This document shows, piece after piece, positions 17,877-27,179 of a DNA stretch of 64,000 bases (positions within the stretch are counted from its first letter, which is position 1; each line of letters opens with the position of its first letter). The notes beneath the pieces were generated by a model, which saw only the letters and a list, made by a program, of their open reading frames with translations, ran no database searches and had not been told where the DNA came from. This DNA is from Bacteroidia bacterium. Lineage in GTDB: Bacteria > Bacteroidota > Bacteroidia > Cytophagales > Cyclobacteriaceae. A program made the translations under genes and the position numbers. The DNA lies in NCBI GenBank assembly GCA_030425425.1, contig JAUIAO010000019.1, positions 1-64,000 of the forward strand, written 5' to 3'.

Positions 17877-18506
17877 TTATCCTGATGTGTTTAGCTGAAG
17901 TACCTTTAGGAAATGTTCGTCCATCATCCAGATAAAAAATGGTGAAATATTCACTACCTGACCTTCCAATACACTCTTCACATGAAATGCCGTACGATGA
18001 ATTTTGCCTTCCTTTTCAAAGTATTGATTGATTTCGTTACCAGGTAAAATCTGAATTTGAGGTACTTTTAATTCTAATTGTACTCCCAGGGCTTCAGATA
18101 TTTCTTTTAAGGATAAAGCAGTGATAACATTCTCAATTTCTGACATGAATCCATGCTTCATGAGCTTGTTTTCTGTTCGTTTTTCGGATTTGAATTCTTC
18201 GGGTAAACAGACTGAGTTGATTAGATCTACTTCATGGTCCAGAATGACGAAGTAAAATGCGCCATGTATTTCTCCGCTGAATACCATTTTCACCAGATGT
18301 GCTTTGAATCTCCCTAGTTGGTCCAATTCTGAAATTGGATCCATCAATCCTGTATCAAAAACAATATGCTTGGCCTTGATACGGATTTTAAGCATCTGCT
18401 CCATCGAGCGCACGGCTTGATCGAGTGCGCTGTGTACCAGGTCAGACACAATTTCGTATTGCTCTGATGTAAAATGAAATTGTCTGTGATTCCCTACCAC
18501 CACCAT
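17877..18506 (-). CDS. CheC-like chemotaxis phosphatase (second copy)
   Basis: This 209-aa paralogue of the protein at 12613 has the same single active-site signature: ExxN in FMSEIEN, then 22 residues, then P in LKVP. The end regions also match (ISPFFIWMMDEHF against ISPDFIWVFQEEF). It is read toward the chemosensory operon: its stop codon directly abuts the stop of the SpoIIE gene, with no terminator between them. It is separately transcribed, perhaps from the TATATTTG element at 18525-18532. It is probably a CheY-P phosphatase. Confidence 0.78.
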   Translation of the reverse strand: MVVVGNHRQFHFTSEQYEIVSDLVHSALDQAVRSMEQMLKIRIKAKHIVFDTGLMDPISELDQLGRFKAHLVKMVFSGEIHGAFYFVILDHEVDLINSVCLPEEFKSEKRTENKLMKHGFMSEIENVITALSLKEISEALGVQLELKVPQIQILPGNEINQYFEKEGKIHRTAFHVKSVLEGQVVNISPFFIWMMDEHFLKVLQLNTSG

Positions 18507-18524
18507 TTAGTTGCTATTTAATTG

Positions 18525-18532
18525 CAAATATA
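18525..18532 (-). promoter_or_regulatory. Candidate -7 element for the second CheC-like gene
   Basis: TATATTTG on the minus strand matches the Bacteroidota TAnnTTTG -7 consensus and lies 18 bases upstream of the ATG. The only -33 candidate, TTTG at 18548-18551, is 15 bases away, shorter than the usual 19 or so, so this is a weak call. Confidence 0.4.
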
Positions 18533-18548
18533 GCTTACAGTCAGGGTC

Positions 18549-18581
18549 AAAAAAAGGTTTCGAGTATGCCCGAAACCTTTT
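18549..18581 (-). terminator. Intrinsic terminator after accC
   Basis: An 11-bp perfect stem (18552-18562 with 18571-18581) with an 8-base loop is followed on the minus strand by a T tract. It lies 7 bases past the accC stop and ends the yceD-accC operon before the CheC-like gene. Confidence 0.85.
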
Positions 18582-18587
18582 GATTTT

Positions 18588-19934
18588 TTATTCGATATCT
18601 GAAAAATCGAAAGTCTCGAGAAACTTAGTCGTAAACTTCCCAGATTTAAACTGAGGATCGTCCATGAGTTTGATGTGGAATGGAATAGTGGTTTTAATAC
18701 CTTCAATTACCATTTCCTGAAGTGCACGCTTCATTCTCACAATCGCTTCTTCTCTTGTTTGCCCACTTACGATCAGCTTGGCAATCATTGAGTCATAGTA
18801 TGGAGGTATTACATAACCAGCGTAAACATGGCTGTCAACACGCACTCCATGACCTCCTGGAAGGTGTAGATTAGTGATTTTTCCCGGGCTTGGTCTAAAT
18901 CCATTTGCCGGATCCTCCGCATTGATTCTACACTCTATAGCATGCAGCTGAGGGTAATAATTTCTTCCAGAAACTTCCACACCTGCAGCAACTTTGATTT
19001 GCTCTTTGATCAAGTCAAAATCGGTCACTTCTTCAGTGATTGGGTGCTCAACCTGAATCCTGGTGTTCATTTCCATGAAATAAAAATCTCCATTTTTGTC
19101 TACTAGAAATTCTACTGTCCCAGCTCCTTCATAGCCGATGGCTTCAGCTCCTTTGATAGCTGCTTGTCCCATTTTTTCTCTCAATTCCTGAGTGACAATA
19201 GGAGATGGTGTTTCTTCCAGGAGTTTTTGATGTCTTCTCTGAATAGAGCAGTCTCTTTCTGACAAATGACACGCTTTTCCTCTGCTATCACCTACCACTT
19301 GGATCTCAATATGGCGAGGTTCTTCAATAAACTTCTCGAGGTATAATCCATCATTACCAAAAGATGCGCCTGCTTCCTGGCGTGCACTATCCCAGGCTTT
19401 TTTGAATTCATCTGGTTTGTTGACCAGTCTCATTCCCTTTCCACCACCACCAGCAGTGGCTTTGAGCATTACCGGATAACCAGCTTCATCTGCCAGTTTC
19501 AATCCTTGTTCCATTGATTCTAACAAACCATCAGAACCTGGAATGGTCGGCACACCGGCTTCTTTCATTGTAGCTTTTGCAGAGGCTTTATCACCCATTT
19601 TGTTGATCATGTCTGCAGAAGCACCAATAAATTTAATGCCATATTCCTCGCATACTCTTGAGAATTCAGCATTCTCAGATAAAAATCCATAACCAGGATG
19701 GATGGCATCTGCATTGGTGATCTCCGCTGCAGATATGATCTGAGGAATTTTCAAATAAGAGTCCTTGCTCGATGGGGGTCCCAGACAAACTGCTTCGTCA
19801 GCGAACCGTACATGAAGGCTGTCTGCATCTGCAGTAGAATACACTGCTACAGTCTTAATGCCCATTTCTTTACAAGTACGAATGACCCGAAGAGCTATTT
19901 CTCCACGGTTAGCTATCAGAATTTTTTTAAACAC
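18588..19934 (-). CDS. accC: Acetyl-CoA carboxylase, biotin carboxylase subunit
   Basis: This 448-aa ATP-grasp enzyme carboxylates biotin on AccB, the first half-reaction of malonyl-CoA synthesis. It starts with [19 protein letters not shown]. It has the glycine-rich ATP loop ([14 protein letters not shown]), the [11 protein letters not shown] and [15 protein letters not shown] segments, and [13 protein letters not shown]. The length is standard. It is the last gene of the leftward operon, 17 bases after accB. The carboxyltransferase genes (accA/accD) are not in the window. Confidence 0.97.
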   Translation of the reverse strand: MFKKILIANRGEIALRVIRTCKEMGIKTVAVYSTADADSLHVRFADEAVCLGPPSSKDSYLKIPQIISAAEITNADAIHPGYGFLSENAEFSRVCEEYGIKFIGASADMINKMGDKASAKATMKEAGVPTIPGSDGLLESMEQGLKLADEAGYPVMLKATAGGGGKGMRLVNKPDEFKKAWDSARQEAGASFGNDGLYLEKFIEEPRHIEIQVVGDSRGKACHLSERDCSIQRRHQKLLEETPSPIVTQELREKMGQAAIKGAEAIGYEGAGTVEFLVDKNGDFYFMEMNTRIQVEHPITEEVTDFDLIKEQIKVAAGVEVSGRNYYPQLHAIECRINAEDPANGFRPSPGKITNLHLPGGHGVRVDSHVYAGYVIPPYYDSMIAKLIVSGQTREEAIVRMKRALQEMVIEGIKTTIPFHIKLMDDPQFKSGKFTTKFLETFDFSDIE

Positions 19935-19951
19935 GGTTTTATGGGTTTAGG

Positions 19952-20422
19952 TTATGAAGGATCTACCAAAAATAATGGCTGATCATACTCAACAGGCTGC
20001 GCATCATCTACCAATATTTTCACCACTTTACCGGATATTTCAGATTCTATTTCATTAAAAAGCTTCATTGCTTCTACGATACACACTGTATCGCCTTGCT
20101 TTACTGCATCACCTACACTTACAAAAGGATCTGATTCCGGATTAGCAGACCTGTAGAATGTTCCAATCATTGGAGATTTGATAGTGATCAAATGATCATC
20201 GCTGGCAGCAGGAGCAGGTTTTTCTGCTGATGGTGCTGGAGCGGGCACAGGTGCAGCTACTGGTGCTGGAGTCGCAGCAGGTGCTGGTGCAGGCGCTGAA
20301 GTAGTCACCACACCGGATGATCTTTTTACGCTTAGTTTAAATTCTTCCGTTTCAATATTTACTTCCTCTAGTCCAGATCCGGAAATGAAGTCTATTAGAT
20401 CACGTAATTCTTTTGCTTTCAT
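19952..20422 (-). CDS. accB: Biotin carboxyl carrier protein of acetyl-CoA carboxylase
   Basis: This 156-aa protein has an N-terminal helical part (1-40), a long Ala/Pro linker (about 40-72), then the biotinyl domain (about 78-156). The biotin-accepting Lys is in [11 protein letters not shown], and a PMIGTFYRS strand begins the domain. It carries biotin between AccC and the carboxyltransferase. It lies between efp and accC in one leftward operon. Confidence 0.96.
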   Translation of the reverse strand: MKAKELRDLIDFISGSGLEEVNIETEEFKLSVKRSSGVVTTSAPAPAPAATPAPVAAPVPAPAPSAEKPAPAASDDHLITIKSPMIGTFYRSANPESDPFVSVGDAVKQGDTVCIVEAMKLFNEIESEISGKVVKILVDDAQPVEYDQPLFLVDPS

Positions 20423-20506
20423 TTTTTCGCTTTTATGTGAGCGCCTGGTTTCGACGGGTTCAGTAGAGGCGCAAAATGTTGTTTTGTCTAACTAAAGGTA
20501 AAACAA

Positions 20507-21070
20507 TTATTTAACTCGTTCTACGTATGAGTTAGTCTCTGTATTAATCTTGATGGTTTCATCCTGATTGATGAATAGTGGAACCTGAATAGTAGCCCCA
20601 GTTTCCAATTCAGCAGGTTTTGTAGCGTTTGTCGCTGTATCTCCTTTCAATCCTGGTTCTGTGTAAACAATCTGAAGAACCACATGCTGAGGGAGCTCCA
20701 CACCCAAGACTTTTTCTTGTTCTGCATGAAAAAGAATATCTACTTCCTGACCATCCTTCAAGTATTGTGGAGCATTGATCATTTCTTCCTGTACAGGTAT
20801 CTGCTCGAAAGTACTGCTGTCCATGAAATGGTATCCCAAATCATCTTTGAATAAGAACTGATGTGCTCTTCTTTCTACTCGAGCGGTAGTTACTTTATGT
20901 CCTGCAGAAAAAGTATTATCTATCACTTTTCCGGTGGTGAGGCTTTTGAGCTTGGTACGCACAAACGCCGGACCTTTCCCAGGTTTTACATGTTGGAATT
21001 CAACAATCATGAAAAGGTCGTGATTGAATTCAATTACAAGACCATTTCTGAAATCTGCTGTAGTTGCCAT
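20507..21070 (-). CDS. efp: Translation elongation factor P
   Basis: This 187-aa, three-domain EF-P relieves ribosome stalling at proline runs. The loop that reaches the peptidyl-transferase centre reads KPGKGPAFVRTKLK, with K32 at the tip. This is a lysine-type EF-P, so either a beta-lysylation-type or no modification is expected. The C-terminal signature GDTATNATKPAELETGA is present. It is co-transcribed with fabH (15-base gap) and accB. Confidence 0.97.
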   Translation of the reverse strand: MATTADFRNGLVIEFNHDLFMIVEFQHVKPGKGPAFVRTKLKSLTTGKVIDNTFSAGHKVTTARVERRAHQFLFKDDLGYHFMDSSTFEQIPVQEEMINAPQYLKDGQEVDILFHAEQEKVLGVELPQHVVLQIVYTEPGLKGDTATNATKPAELETGATIQVPLFINQDETIKINTETNSYVERVK

Positions 21071-21085
21071 GATAAGATTTTAAGA

Positions 21086-22084
21086 TTATTTCGGATCGTA
21101 TGCCCACTTCAACCATGTAGCACCCCAGGTAAATCCACCTCCAAATGCTGCTAGTACAATATTGTCTCCTTTGTTTAATTGGGATTCATAATCCCAAAGG
21201 CAAAGTGGAAGGGTGCCGGCAGTAGTGTTGCCGTATCTCTGTATGTTGAGCATTACTTTTTCGTCTGTAACACCCATTCTTCTTGCAGTTGCATCAATGA
21301 TTCGCTTATTCGCCTGATGTGGTACAAGCCAAGCGATATCATCAGATGTGAGGCCATTTTTCTCCACCACCTCTGCAGCCACATCCGCCATATTTGTTAC
21401 CGCGAATTTGAAAACTGTGCTGCCTTCTTGATAAGCAAAATGCTCTCTGTTAGCCACTGTTTCCTCTGTGGCAGGTTTTCGGCTTCCTCCAGCTTTCATG
21501 TGTAGGTATGGAGCTCCCGATCCATCAGATCGTAATATGGAATCCATTACTCCAACTTCTTCTGTGGTGGGCTCCAGTAAAACTGCTCCGCCACCATCAC
21601 CAAAAATGATGCAAGTGGTTCTGTCTGTGTAGTCAATGATACTGCTCATTTTGTCGGCACCAATAACGACTACTTTTTTGTAAGTTCCGGATTCAATGTA
21701 TTTCGCTCCCGTATCCAGGGCGAATAAGAAACCAGAACATGCCGCACTCAGATCATAACTGAACGCATTTTTGGCACCAACCATATCGGCTATGATATTG
21801 GCTGTTGCCGGGAAAGGCATGTCAGGAGTAACAGTAGCGCAAATGATCAGGTCAATTTCCTCAGGATTCGTGTTGGTTTTTTCCAGAAGACCTTTTACCG
21901 CTTCTGCCCCAATCACCGAAGTGCCTTGCTCTTCACCTTTCAGGATTCTTCTCTCTACAATTCCTGTTCTGGATCGGATCCACTCATCGTTGGTCTCCAC
22001 CATTTGTTCCAACTCCTGGTTGGTCAGGACGTAATCCGGTACATATCCTTGTACCCCTGTGATTGCTGCTCTTGTTTTTGTCAT
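21086..22084 (-). CDS. fabH: 3-oxoacyl-ACP synthase III (FabH)
   Basis: This 332-aa thiolase-fold enzyme starts fatty-acid synthesis by condensing an acyl-CoA with malonyl-ACP. The catalytic triad is visible: Cys in [12 protein letters not shown], His in VPHQANKRI and Asn in RYGNTTAGT. Length and order are typical. It lies between rpmF and efp. The frequent neighbour plsX is absent here. Confidence 0.97.
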   Translation of the reverse strand: MTKTRAAITGVQGYVPDYVLTNQELEQMVETNDEWIRSRTGIVERRILKGEEQGTSVIGAEAVKGLLEKTNTNPEEIDLIICATVTPDMPFPATANIIADMVGAKNAFSYDLSAACSGFLFALDTGAKYIESGTYKKVVVIGADKMSSIIDYTDRTTCIIFGDGGGAVLLEPTTEEVGVMDSILRSDGSGAPYLHMKAGGSRKPATEETVANREHFAYQEGSTVFKFAVTNMADVAAEVVEKNGLTSDDIAWLVPHQANKRIIDATARRMGVTDEKVMLNIQRYGNTTAGTLPLCLWDYESQLNKGDNIVLAAFGGGFTWGATWLKWAYDPK

Positions 22085-22107
22085 GCCGCTAGAATTCTCC
22101 GGCTAAC

Positions 22108-22299
22108 TTACGCCAAAACTTCCTTTTCCATGACCACTTTACCTTTATAGTAAAGTTTTCCTTCGTGCCAGTGTGCTCTGTGTGGTAAATGAGCTTCACC
22201 TGTAGTTTGACAAATTACATAATTCTTAGGTGCAGCTTTTACGTGAGTTCTTCTCTTATCCCTTCTTGTTCTCGAAATCTTTCTCTTAGGATGTGCCAT
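22108..22299 (-). CDS. rpmF: Ribosomal protein bL32
   Basis: This 63-aa basic protein begins [19 protein letters not shown], which is diagnostic for L32, and continues [16 protein letters not shown]. No zinc-binding four-cysteine set is present: only one Cys is seen, so this is the C-minus form. It sits directly after yceD, as in most bacteria. Confidence 0.97.
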   Translation of the reverse strand: MAHPKRKISRTRRDKRRTHVKAAPKNYVICQTTGEAHLPHRAHWHEGKLYYKGKVVMEKEVLA

Positions 22300-22308
22300 T
22301 TTATTCTA

Positions 22309-22845
22309 CTATTTATTCTCTTTTAGCTTTTTTAATGCTTCCCATCTGGGGTCAGTGGTGTCTTTGTTTTCTTCTTCCTCTGATTCCTCGTGTGAAGTAT
22401 AAATAAGGTCTGGTTGCTCATCTTCTATTTCTGCAAATCTTGGATGCAGTTTTTTTAATGGCACAGCCAGACTTATAAATTCATATATGTATTCGCTTAC
22501 ATCAAGGGTGGCTGTGTCATTTTTGATCACAATTACATCCTCGCTGAGTGTGTAATTTTCCTCACCAAATTTGATGATCAGCTGCTCTTCAAGATCAATC
22601 GGGTAATCGAACGAATCTAGACTTCTATCACAAATAAGTTCTACTGAAACTTCTATTTTGAAGTCTAATGTCATCATCGTAGCTGATTTATTCAACGATA
22701 AATGGCATTTTCCTGATCCTTTTTCTACGATGCTGTTTTCGAAAAATCCGAACAATTTATTGTCAATTTCAAACTCAAATTCGTGCTGTTTGAGGCTTAA
22801 ATTGAAAATGTCTATCCGAAATTCTTTGAGCCCTTTCATCGTCAT
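22309..22845 (-). CDS. yceD: YceD family protein (DUF177), 23S rRNA accumulation protein
   Basis: This 178-aa acidic protein has the DUF177 core: a central CDRSLDSFDYPID segment, then FGEENYTLSEDV and a C-terminal PRWEALKKLKENK motif. In other bacteria YceD supports 23S rRNA levels and is coupled to L32. It is the first gene of the leftward operon, 9 bases ahead of rpmF. A TAAATTTG element lies at 22871-22878. Confidence 0.88.
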   Translation of the reverse strand: MTMKGLKEFRIDIFNLSLKQHEFEFEIDNKLFGFFENSIVEKGSGKCHLSLNKSATMMTLDFKIEVSVELICDRSLDSFDYPIDLEEQLIIKFGEENYTLSEDVIVIKNDTATLDVSEYIYEFISLAVPLKKLHPRFAEIEDEQPDLIYTSHEESEEEENKDTTDPRWEALKKLKENK

Positions 22846-22870
22846 TACCTTCTTTTCGCCTAAAGAACCG

Positions 22871-22878
22871 CAAATTTA
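22871..22878 (-). promoter_or_regulatory. Candidate -7 element of the yceD-accC operon
   Basis: TAAATTTG on the minus strand fits TAnnTTTG and lies 25 bases upstream of the yceD start. A possible -33 TTTG (CAAA at 22902-22905 on the plus strand) is 23 bases away, somewhat long. Confidence 0.5.
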
Positions 22879-22920
22879 GAAATATTCACTATATAAAAAA
22901 ACAAATTTGAGAGGAGTATT

Positions 22921-23952
22921 TTATTGGTTCCCTATCCTGTTTTTAATAATGTCTGCTGTGAGGAATATGGCATTTCTCATGGACTCCTCATTTGCACAGT
23001 TTTTTCCAGCGATCTGGAATCCTGTTCCGTGATCCGGTGATACCCGAACGAAAGACAAACCAGCGGTATAATTGACCCCAGAATCAAAGGCCATATTTTT
23101 GAAAGGAACTAATCCTTGATCGTGATACATAGCAAGAATACCGTCAAAACTTTTGAACTGGAAAGTGCCAAAAAAACCATCCGCAGGGAATGGACCAAAT
23201 ACCAGGTTTCCTTTTTCTTTAAATGATTTGATCACCGGTTCAATGACCTTTATTTCTTCATCGCCAAGCAGTCCATTTTCTCCAGCATGCGGATTAAGTC
23301 CTAACACGGCCACTCGGGGTTTTTTGATTCCAAAATCTTTTTTCAGACTCTTGATCATGATTTTTAATTTGGACTCTATTCGCTCAGCTGTCAGTGCTTC
23401 GGGTACGTCTTTGATAGAAATATGGCCGGTAGCGACACCTATTCTTAAATTTTCTGTGACTAAAAACATCAGGCTGTCTTTTGCGCCATCCTCCTTTGTC
23501 AGGTATTCGGTGTGCCCTGGAAATTGAAAATCCTCGGATTGAGAATGCTCTTTGCTGATTGGTGCAGTAACTAAACCTTGAATTTTGCCTTCTTTCAAAT
23601 CACTCACGGATGATCTTAGTGAATTGATAGCATATTCTCCTCCCTCCATATTTGGGTTTCCGGGATTAACCTCAAAATTCGTGGAATTTAGGTTGATGAC
23701 ATTGATTTTACCATGATGAATTTTATCAATGGAATTGGTCTGGTTGTAATTGAAGTTTTGAATTTTCAATTGCTTACGATAATACGAAATCAGTTTACCA
23801 TCTGCATAGATCACAGGAGTGAGTAATTTCAAAATTCTATTATCAGCAAGTGCCTTAATAGCTACTTCTGGTCCTATACCGTTGATGTCTCCAATAGAAA
23901 TACCAATGACCGGATTTACATTCTTTTGCTCTTCGTGAGAAGTATCCCTCAT
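22921..23952 (-). CDS. pdxA: 4-hydroxythreonine-4-phosphate dehydrogenase
   Basis: This 343-aa NAD-dependent enzyme belongs to the DXP-dependent pyridoxal phosphate pathway. Visible motifs are VIGISIGDINGIGPEV at the start, TAPISKE, FPGHTEYL, and the metal/active-site segments LGLNPHAGENG and MYHDQGLVPFK. The length is normal. It is transcribed leftward toward yceD with a 75-base gap, and it is divergent from rsmA. Confidence 0.96.
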   Translation of the reverse strand: MRDTSHEEQKNVNPVIGISIGDINGIGPEVAIKALADNRILKLLTPVIYADGKLISYYRKQLKIQNFNYNQTNSIDKIHHGKINVINLNSTNFEVNPGNPNMEGGEYAINSLRSSVSDLKEGKIQGLVTAPISKEHSQSEDFQFPGHTEYLTKEDGAKDSLMFLVTENLRIGVATGHISIKDVPEALTAERIESKLKIMIKSLKKDFGIKKPRVAVLGLNPHAGENGLLGDEEIKVIEPVIKSFKEKGNLVFGPFPADGFFGTFQFKSFDGILAMYHDQGLVPFKNMAFDSGVNYTAGLSFVRVSPDHGTGFQIAGKNCANEESMRNAIFLTADIIKNRIGNQ

Positions 23953-24007
23953 AATTTATCAATTTTACAACGGCGAAAAGTTAAGTCATTTTAAAATAAC
24001 GACAAGT

Positions 24008-24769
24008 TTGAAAAAGGTCACTCCCAAAAAGTATTTAGGTCAACACTTTCTAAAAGATGAGCGGATTGCTCAGAAAATTGTAGGAGGTTTTGATGTGTCA
24101 GAATTAGGGTCGATCATAGAAGTAGGACCTGGTACCGGAGTGTTGACTAAGTATCTATTTGGTACAGAAGGTTTTTTTGCATTTGATGTGGATCAGGAAT
24201 CAGTTGACTTTTTAAAAACCACGTATCCGGATCATGCGAATCAGGTAAAATTTCAGGATTTTCTGCAGTATGACCTTGGTACGCTTCACCATCCAATCGG
24301 AGTAATTGGTAATTTTCCTTATAATATTTCCTCGCAGTTATTTTTCAAAATTTGGGATAACAGAGGTAGTGTGACTGACGTGGTTTGCATGATCCAAAAA
24401 GAAGTGGCTGATCGGATAGTAGCTAAAGAAGGAAACAAAACTTATGGAATTTTGAGTGTATTGCTTCAGGCGTTCTATGATATTGAATATTTGTTTACTG
24501 TGCCTCCGGGAGTATTTATTCCACCGCCGAAAGTCAATAGCGCGGTGATTCGCTTGCGAAGAAATGAGGTGGAAAAGCTAAGCTGTGATGAAGTATTGTT
24601 CAAGAAGGTGGTGAAGGCTGGATTTGGAAAAAGACGAAAGACCTTGCGCAACGCCCTAAAAGACCTAAATTTGGCCTTCTCTACAGAAAAACCAGTTTTT
24701 GATAAACGCGCAGAACAATTGTCTGTTGACGATTTTATCCAACTGACTAAATACATCTCCCATGAGTGA
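24008..24769 (+). CDS. rsmA: 16S rRNA dimethyladenosine transferase
   Basis: This 253-aa KsgA/RsmA enzyme dimethylates the two adjacent adenines near the 16S rRNA 3' end. It shows KKYLGQHFLKDE, the SAM motif IIEVGPGTGVLT, the catalytic NFPYN motif (GNFPYNISS) and FGKRRKTLRN at the C-terminus. The start is TTG at 24008, giving the expected LKKVTPKKYLGQHFL N-terminus. It overlaps mgtE by 8 bases. Confidence 0.97.
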   Translation: MKKVTPKKYLGQHFLKDERIAQKIVGGFDVSELGSIIEVGPGTGVLTKYLFGTEGFFAFDVDQESVDFLKTTYPDHANQVKFQDFLQYDLGTLHHPIGVIGNFPYNISSQLFFKIWDNRGSVTDVVCMIQKEVADRIVAKEGNKTYGILSVLLQAFYDIEYLFTVPPGVFIPPPKVNSAVIRLRRNEVEKLSCDEVLFKKVVKAGFGKRRKTLRNALKDLNLAFSTEKPVFDKRAEQLSVDDFIQLTKYISHE

Positions 24770-26126
24770 AGTAATGGAATTCGAACTTTCGAAAGAATTT
24801 TTGGAGCGCTTCAACCAAGCGTTAGAAGAAAAGGATAATTCCTTTATCGAACAGTCTCTAGCTGGAGTCAATTCTGCAGACATCACTTCATTGCTCTATG
24901 AGTTTGATGCTGAGCAGTGCAAATACGTTTTTAGTATTCTCCCAACAGAAGTCGATGCTCAGATCCTCAATGATCTGGATCAGGATATTAGAGAATCTTT
25001 TCTACAGGATTTCACACCGGAGGAGTTGGCTGCATATCTGGAATATCTGGATTCGGATGATGGAGCCGATATTCTCTATCAGATGTCTCTTAAAAAACAG
25101 GAAGAAGTCATCAAACACATGGAGAACGAAGAGAAGGCCAGTTACATTCTGGATTTGCTTCGTTACGAAGAAGATGTGGCAGGTGGGCTGATGGCCAAAG
25201 AATTGATGAAGGCAGACGTGAACTGGTCTGTAGATCGATGTATCGAAGAAATCAGAATTCAAGCAGAGAGTGTTACAAAAATATTCTCCGTATATGTGGT
25301 AGATAGTGAAGGTAAACTGCTCGGCTGGACATCACTGAAAAGATTGGTATTGGAAGACGGTAAAACTAAAGTGGCAGACTTTTATGACGATAATATCGTG
25401 TCTGTAGAAACCTATATGAGTGAGGAAGAAGTGGCGCAGATCATGCAAAAATATGATCTGGAATCTGTGCCGGTGATCAATGCTAGAGGAAAACTAGTTG
25501 GCCGAATTACGATTGATGATATTGTAGATGTAATTATGGAACTGGCCGAGGAAGAGCGACAGTTAATGACGGGTATCAGTGCGGATGTAGAAGAGGATGA
25601 TACTGTCTGGATGCTCAGTAAGGCTAGATTGCCCTGGTTAATTATAGGTATGGTAGGAGGCCTTATAGGCGCGCAGTTTCTGAGTATTTTTGACGCTGAT
25701 ATCGCGTTGATTCCGGCTTTGGCATTTTTCATTCCACTCATCACCGCTACAGGTGGTAATGTTGGAATCCAATCATCGTCTATTGTTGTTCAGAGCCTTG
25801 CCAACCCCAATGTATTTGCAGGAACGATGTTGCAACGTTTACTCAAAGTATTGTTTGTGGCTGTAGTGAATGGAGTGATATTGGCATTGATGGTATTTGG
25901 AGTAGTGATGTTGGTCAATCAAAACCAACCTTTGGCTATGACTGTTTCGATTGCCCTTTTTAGCGTGGTATTACTGGCTTCATTTATGGGGACGGTCACC
26001 CCTTTGGTGCTTGATAAATTTGGAATCAACCCGGCACTTGCCTCAGGGCCTTTTATCACTACTGCGAACGATTTGCTTGGCCTTGCTGTTTATTTCTCCG
26101 TCGCTCACATGCTATATAATCTATGA
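24762..26126 (+). CDS. mgtE: Magnesium transporter MgtE
   Basis: This 454-aa channel has an N-terminal superhelical domain (1-130), a CBS pair (about 135-255), a plug helix and a five-helix membrane domain (about 285-454). The pore-type motifs ITATGGNVGIQSS and TPLVLDKFGINPALASGPF are present. Cytoplasmic Mg2+ bound by the N/CBS domains closes the channel in this family. It is coupled to rsmA by overlap, and its stop overlaps the next start by 4 bases. Confidence 0.95.
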   Translation: MSEVMEFELSKEFLERFNQALEEKDNSFIEQSLAGVNSADITSLLYEFDAEQCKYVFSILPTEVDAQILNDLDQDIRESFLQDFTPEELAAYLEYLDSDDGADILYQMSLKKQEEVIKHMENEEKASYILDLLRYEEDVAGGLMAKELMKADVNWSVDRCIEEIRIQAESVTKIFSVYVVDSEGKLLGWTSLKRLVLEDGKTKVADFYDDNIVSVETYMSEEEVAQIMQKYDLESVPVINARGKLVGRITIDDIVDVIMELAEEERQLMTGISADVEEDDTVWMLSKARLPWLIIGMVGGLIGAQFLSIFDADIALIPALAFFIPLITATGGNVGIQSSSIVVQSLANPNVFAGTMLQRLLKVLFVAVVNGVILALMVFGVVMLVNQNQPLAMTVSIALFSVVLLASFMGTVTPLVLDKFGINPALASGPFITTANDLLGLAVYFSVAHMLYNL

Positions 26127-27079
26127 ATACCCGACCGCACAATGTTTTAATTATCGATGATATGCATTCCAGTATTACGTCATTGCTAAAAGATGCTGGA
26201 TTTATCCCTGATTATCGCCCGGAAATCAAGAAAGGGGAAGTCTATCAAATCATCCATCAGTATGAAGGGCTGATCGTGCGTAGTAAGATGAAAGTTGATA
26301 AGGAGTTGATAGATCGTGCAGTGAATTTGAAATTTGTGGGCAGGGCAGGAGCAGGGGTGGATAATGTAGATTATCAATATCTCGATCAAAAAGGAATTAG
26401 GCTTGTTAATGCTCCTGAAGGAAATAGAGATGCTTTGGCAGAACACGCAATGGGAATGTTGCTGACCCTTTTTAACAGAATCAATACGGCTGATCAGGAA
26501 GTAAGACAAGGTATCTGGAGGCGAGAGGAAAACAGAGGCTGGGAAATCATGGGGCACACAATTGGGATTTTCGGCTTTGGCTATATGGGAGAGGCTTTCG
26601 CCAAGCGTCTCAGAGGTTTTGAGTGTAATGTGATTGCTTATGATGGATACAAATCAGGGTTTTCTAACGAGTATGTGACTCAGGTTGATTTGGAAACATT
26701 CATGAAGGAAACGGAAATTCTTAGTATCCACGTACCATTGACCAGCGAGACAAAGTATATGTTTGATGATGCGTTTTTCGGCCAGTTCCAATCCCTCAAA
26801 GTGCTGTTGAATACCAGTCGAGGAGAAGTAGTGAAACTTTCGGCTGTCAATAACTTGTTGGATTCCGGTAGGCTTGTTTGTGCAGGATTGGACGTATTGG
26901 AAAATGAGAAGCTGGATCGCCTGAGTGACGAACAACAAACAGAATTTGAAAAATTGATCAAGCGAGACAATGTGCTATTGACTCCTCATGTGGGTGGATG
27001 GAGCTACGAATCTTATCGCAAAATCAATATAGTATTGGTTAAGAAGCTGGTAGCTGAGGGGCTCGCTCATCTTGAGTGA
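26123..27079 (+). CDS. D-2-hydroxyacid dehydrogenase (phosphoglycerate dehydrogenase-like)
   Basis: This 318-aa NAD-dependent enzyme shows FVGRAGAGVDNVD, the nucleotide-binding GIFGFGYMGEAFAKRL, the catalytic Arg in NTSRGEVV and the His in LTPHVGGWS. It has the size of short SerA-like enzymes with no C-terminal ACT domain. 3-Phosphoglycerate is the likely substrate but is not proven. The start ATG overlaps the mgtE stop. Confidence 0.88.
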   Translation: MNTRPHNVLIIDDMHSSITSLLKDAGFIPDYRPEIKKGEVYQIIHQYEGLIVRSKMKVDKELIDRAVNLKFVGRAGAGVDNVDYQYLDQKGIRLVNAPEGNRDALAEHAMGMLLTLFNRINTADQEVRQGIWRREENRGWEIMGHTIGIFGFGYMGEAFAKRLRGFECNVIAYDGYKSGFSNEYVTQVDLETFMKETEILSIHVPLTSETKYMFDDAFFGQFQSLKVLLNTSRGEVVKLSAVNNLLDSGRLVCAGLDVLENEKLDRLSDEQQTEFEKLIKRDNVLLTPHVGGWSYESYRKINIVLVKKLVAEGLAHLE

Positions 27080-27081
27080 GA

Positions 27082-27111
27082 TTGTATATAGATGGAAATA
27101 GTTTATATTTG
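27082..27111 (+). promoter_or_regulatory. greA promoter
   Basis: TTG at 27082-27084 and TATATTTG at 27104-27111 are separated by 19 bases, a near-perfect Bacteroidota -33/-7 pair. It lies just past the dehydrogenase stop and would start transcripts at about 27118-27121, giving greA a leader of about 80 bases. Confidence 0.75.
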
Positions 27112-27150
27112 CCATCCAAAATCGAAATAATACACACAAAAATACGATAA

Positions 27151-27179
27151 AGACGGTCCGGTATGGACCGTTCTTTTTT
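27151..27179 (+). terminator. Intrinsic terminator in the greA leader
   Basis: The stem ACGGTCC (27153-27159) pairs with GGACCGT (27165-27171) and is followed by TCTTTTTT. It sits between the promoter at 27082-27111 and the greA ATG at 27202. It can end the upstream mgtE operon, but it also lies inside the predicted greA leader. Confidence 0.8.
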
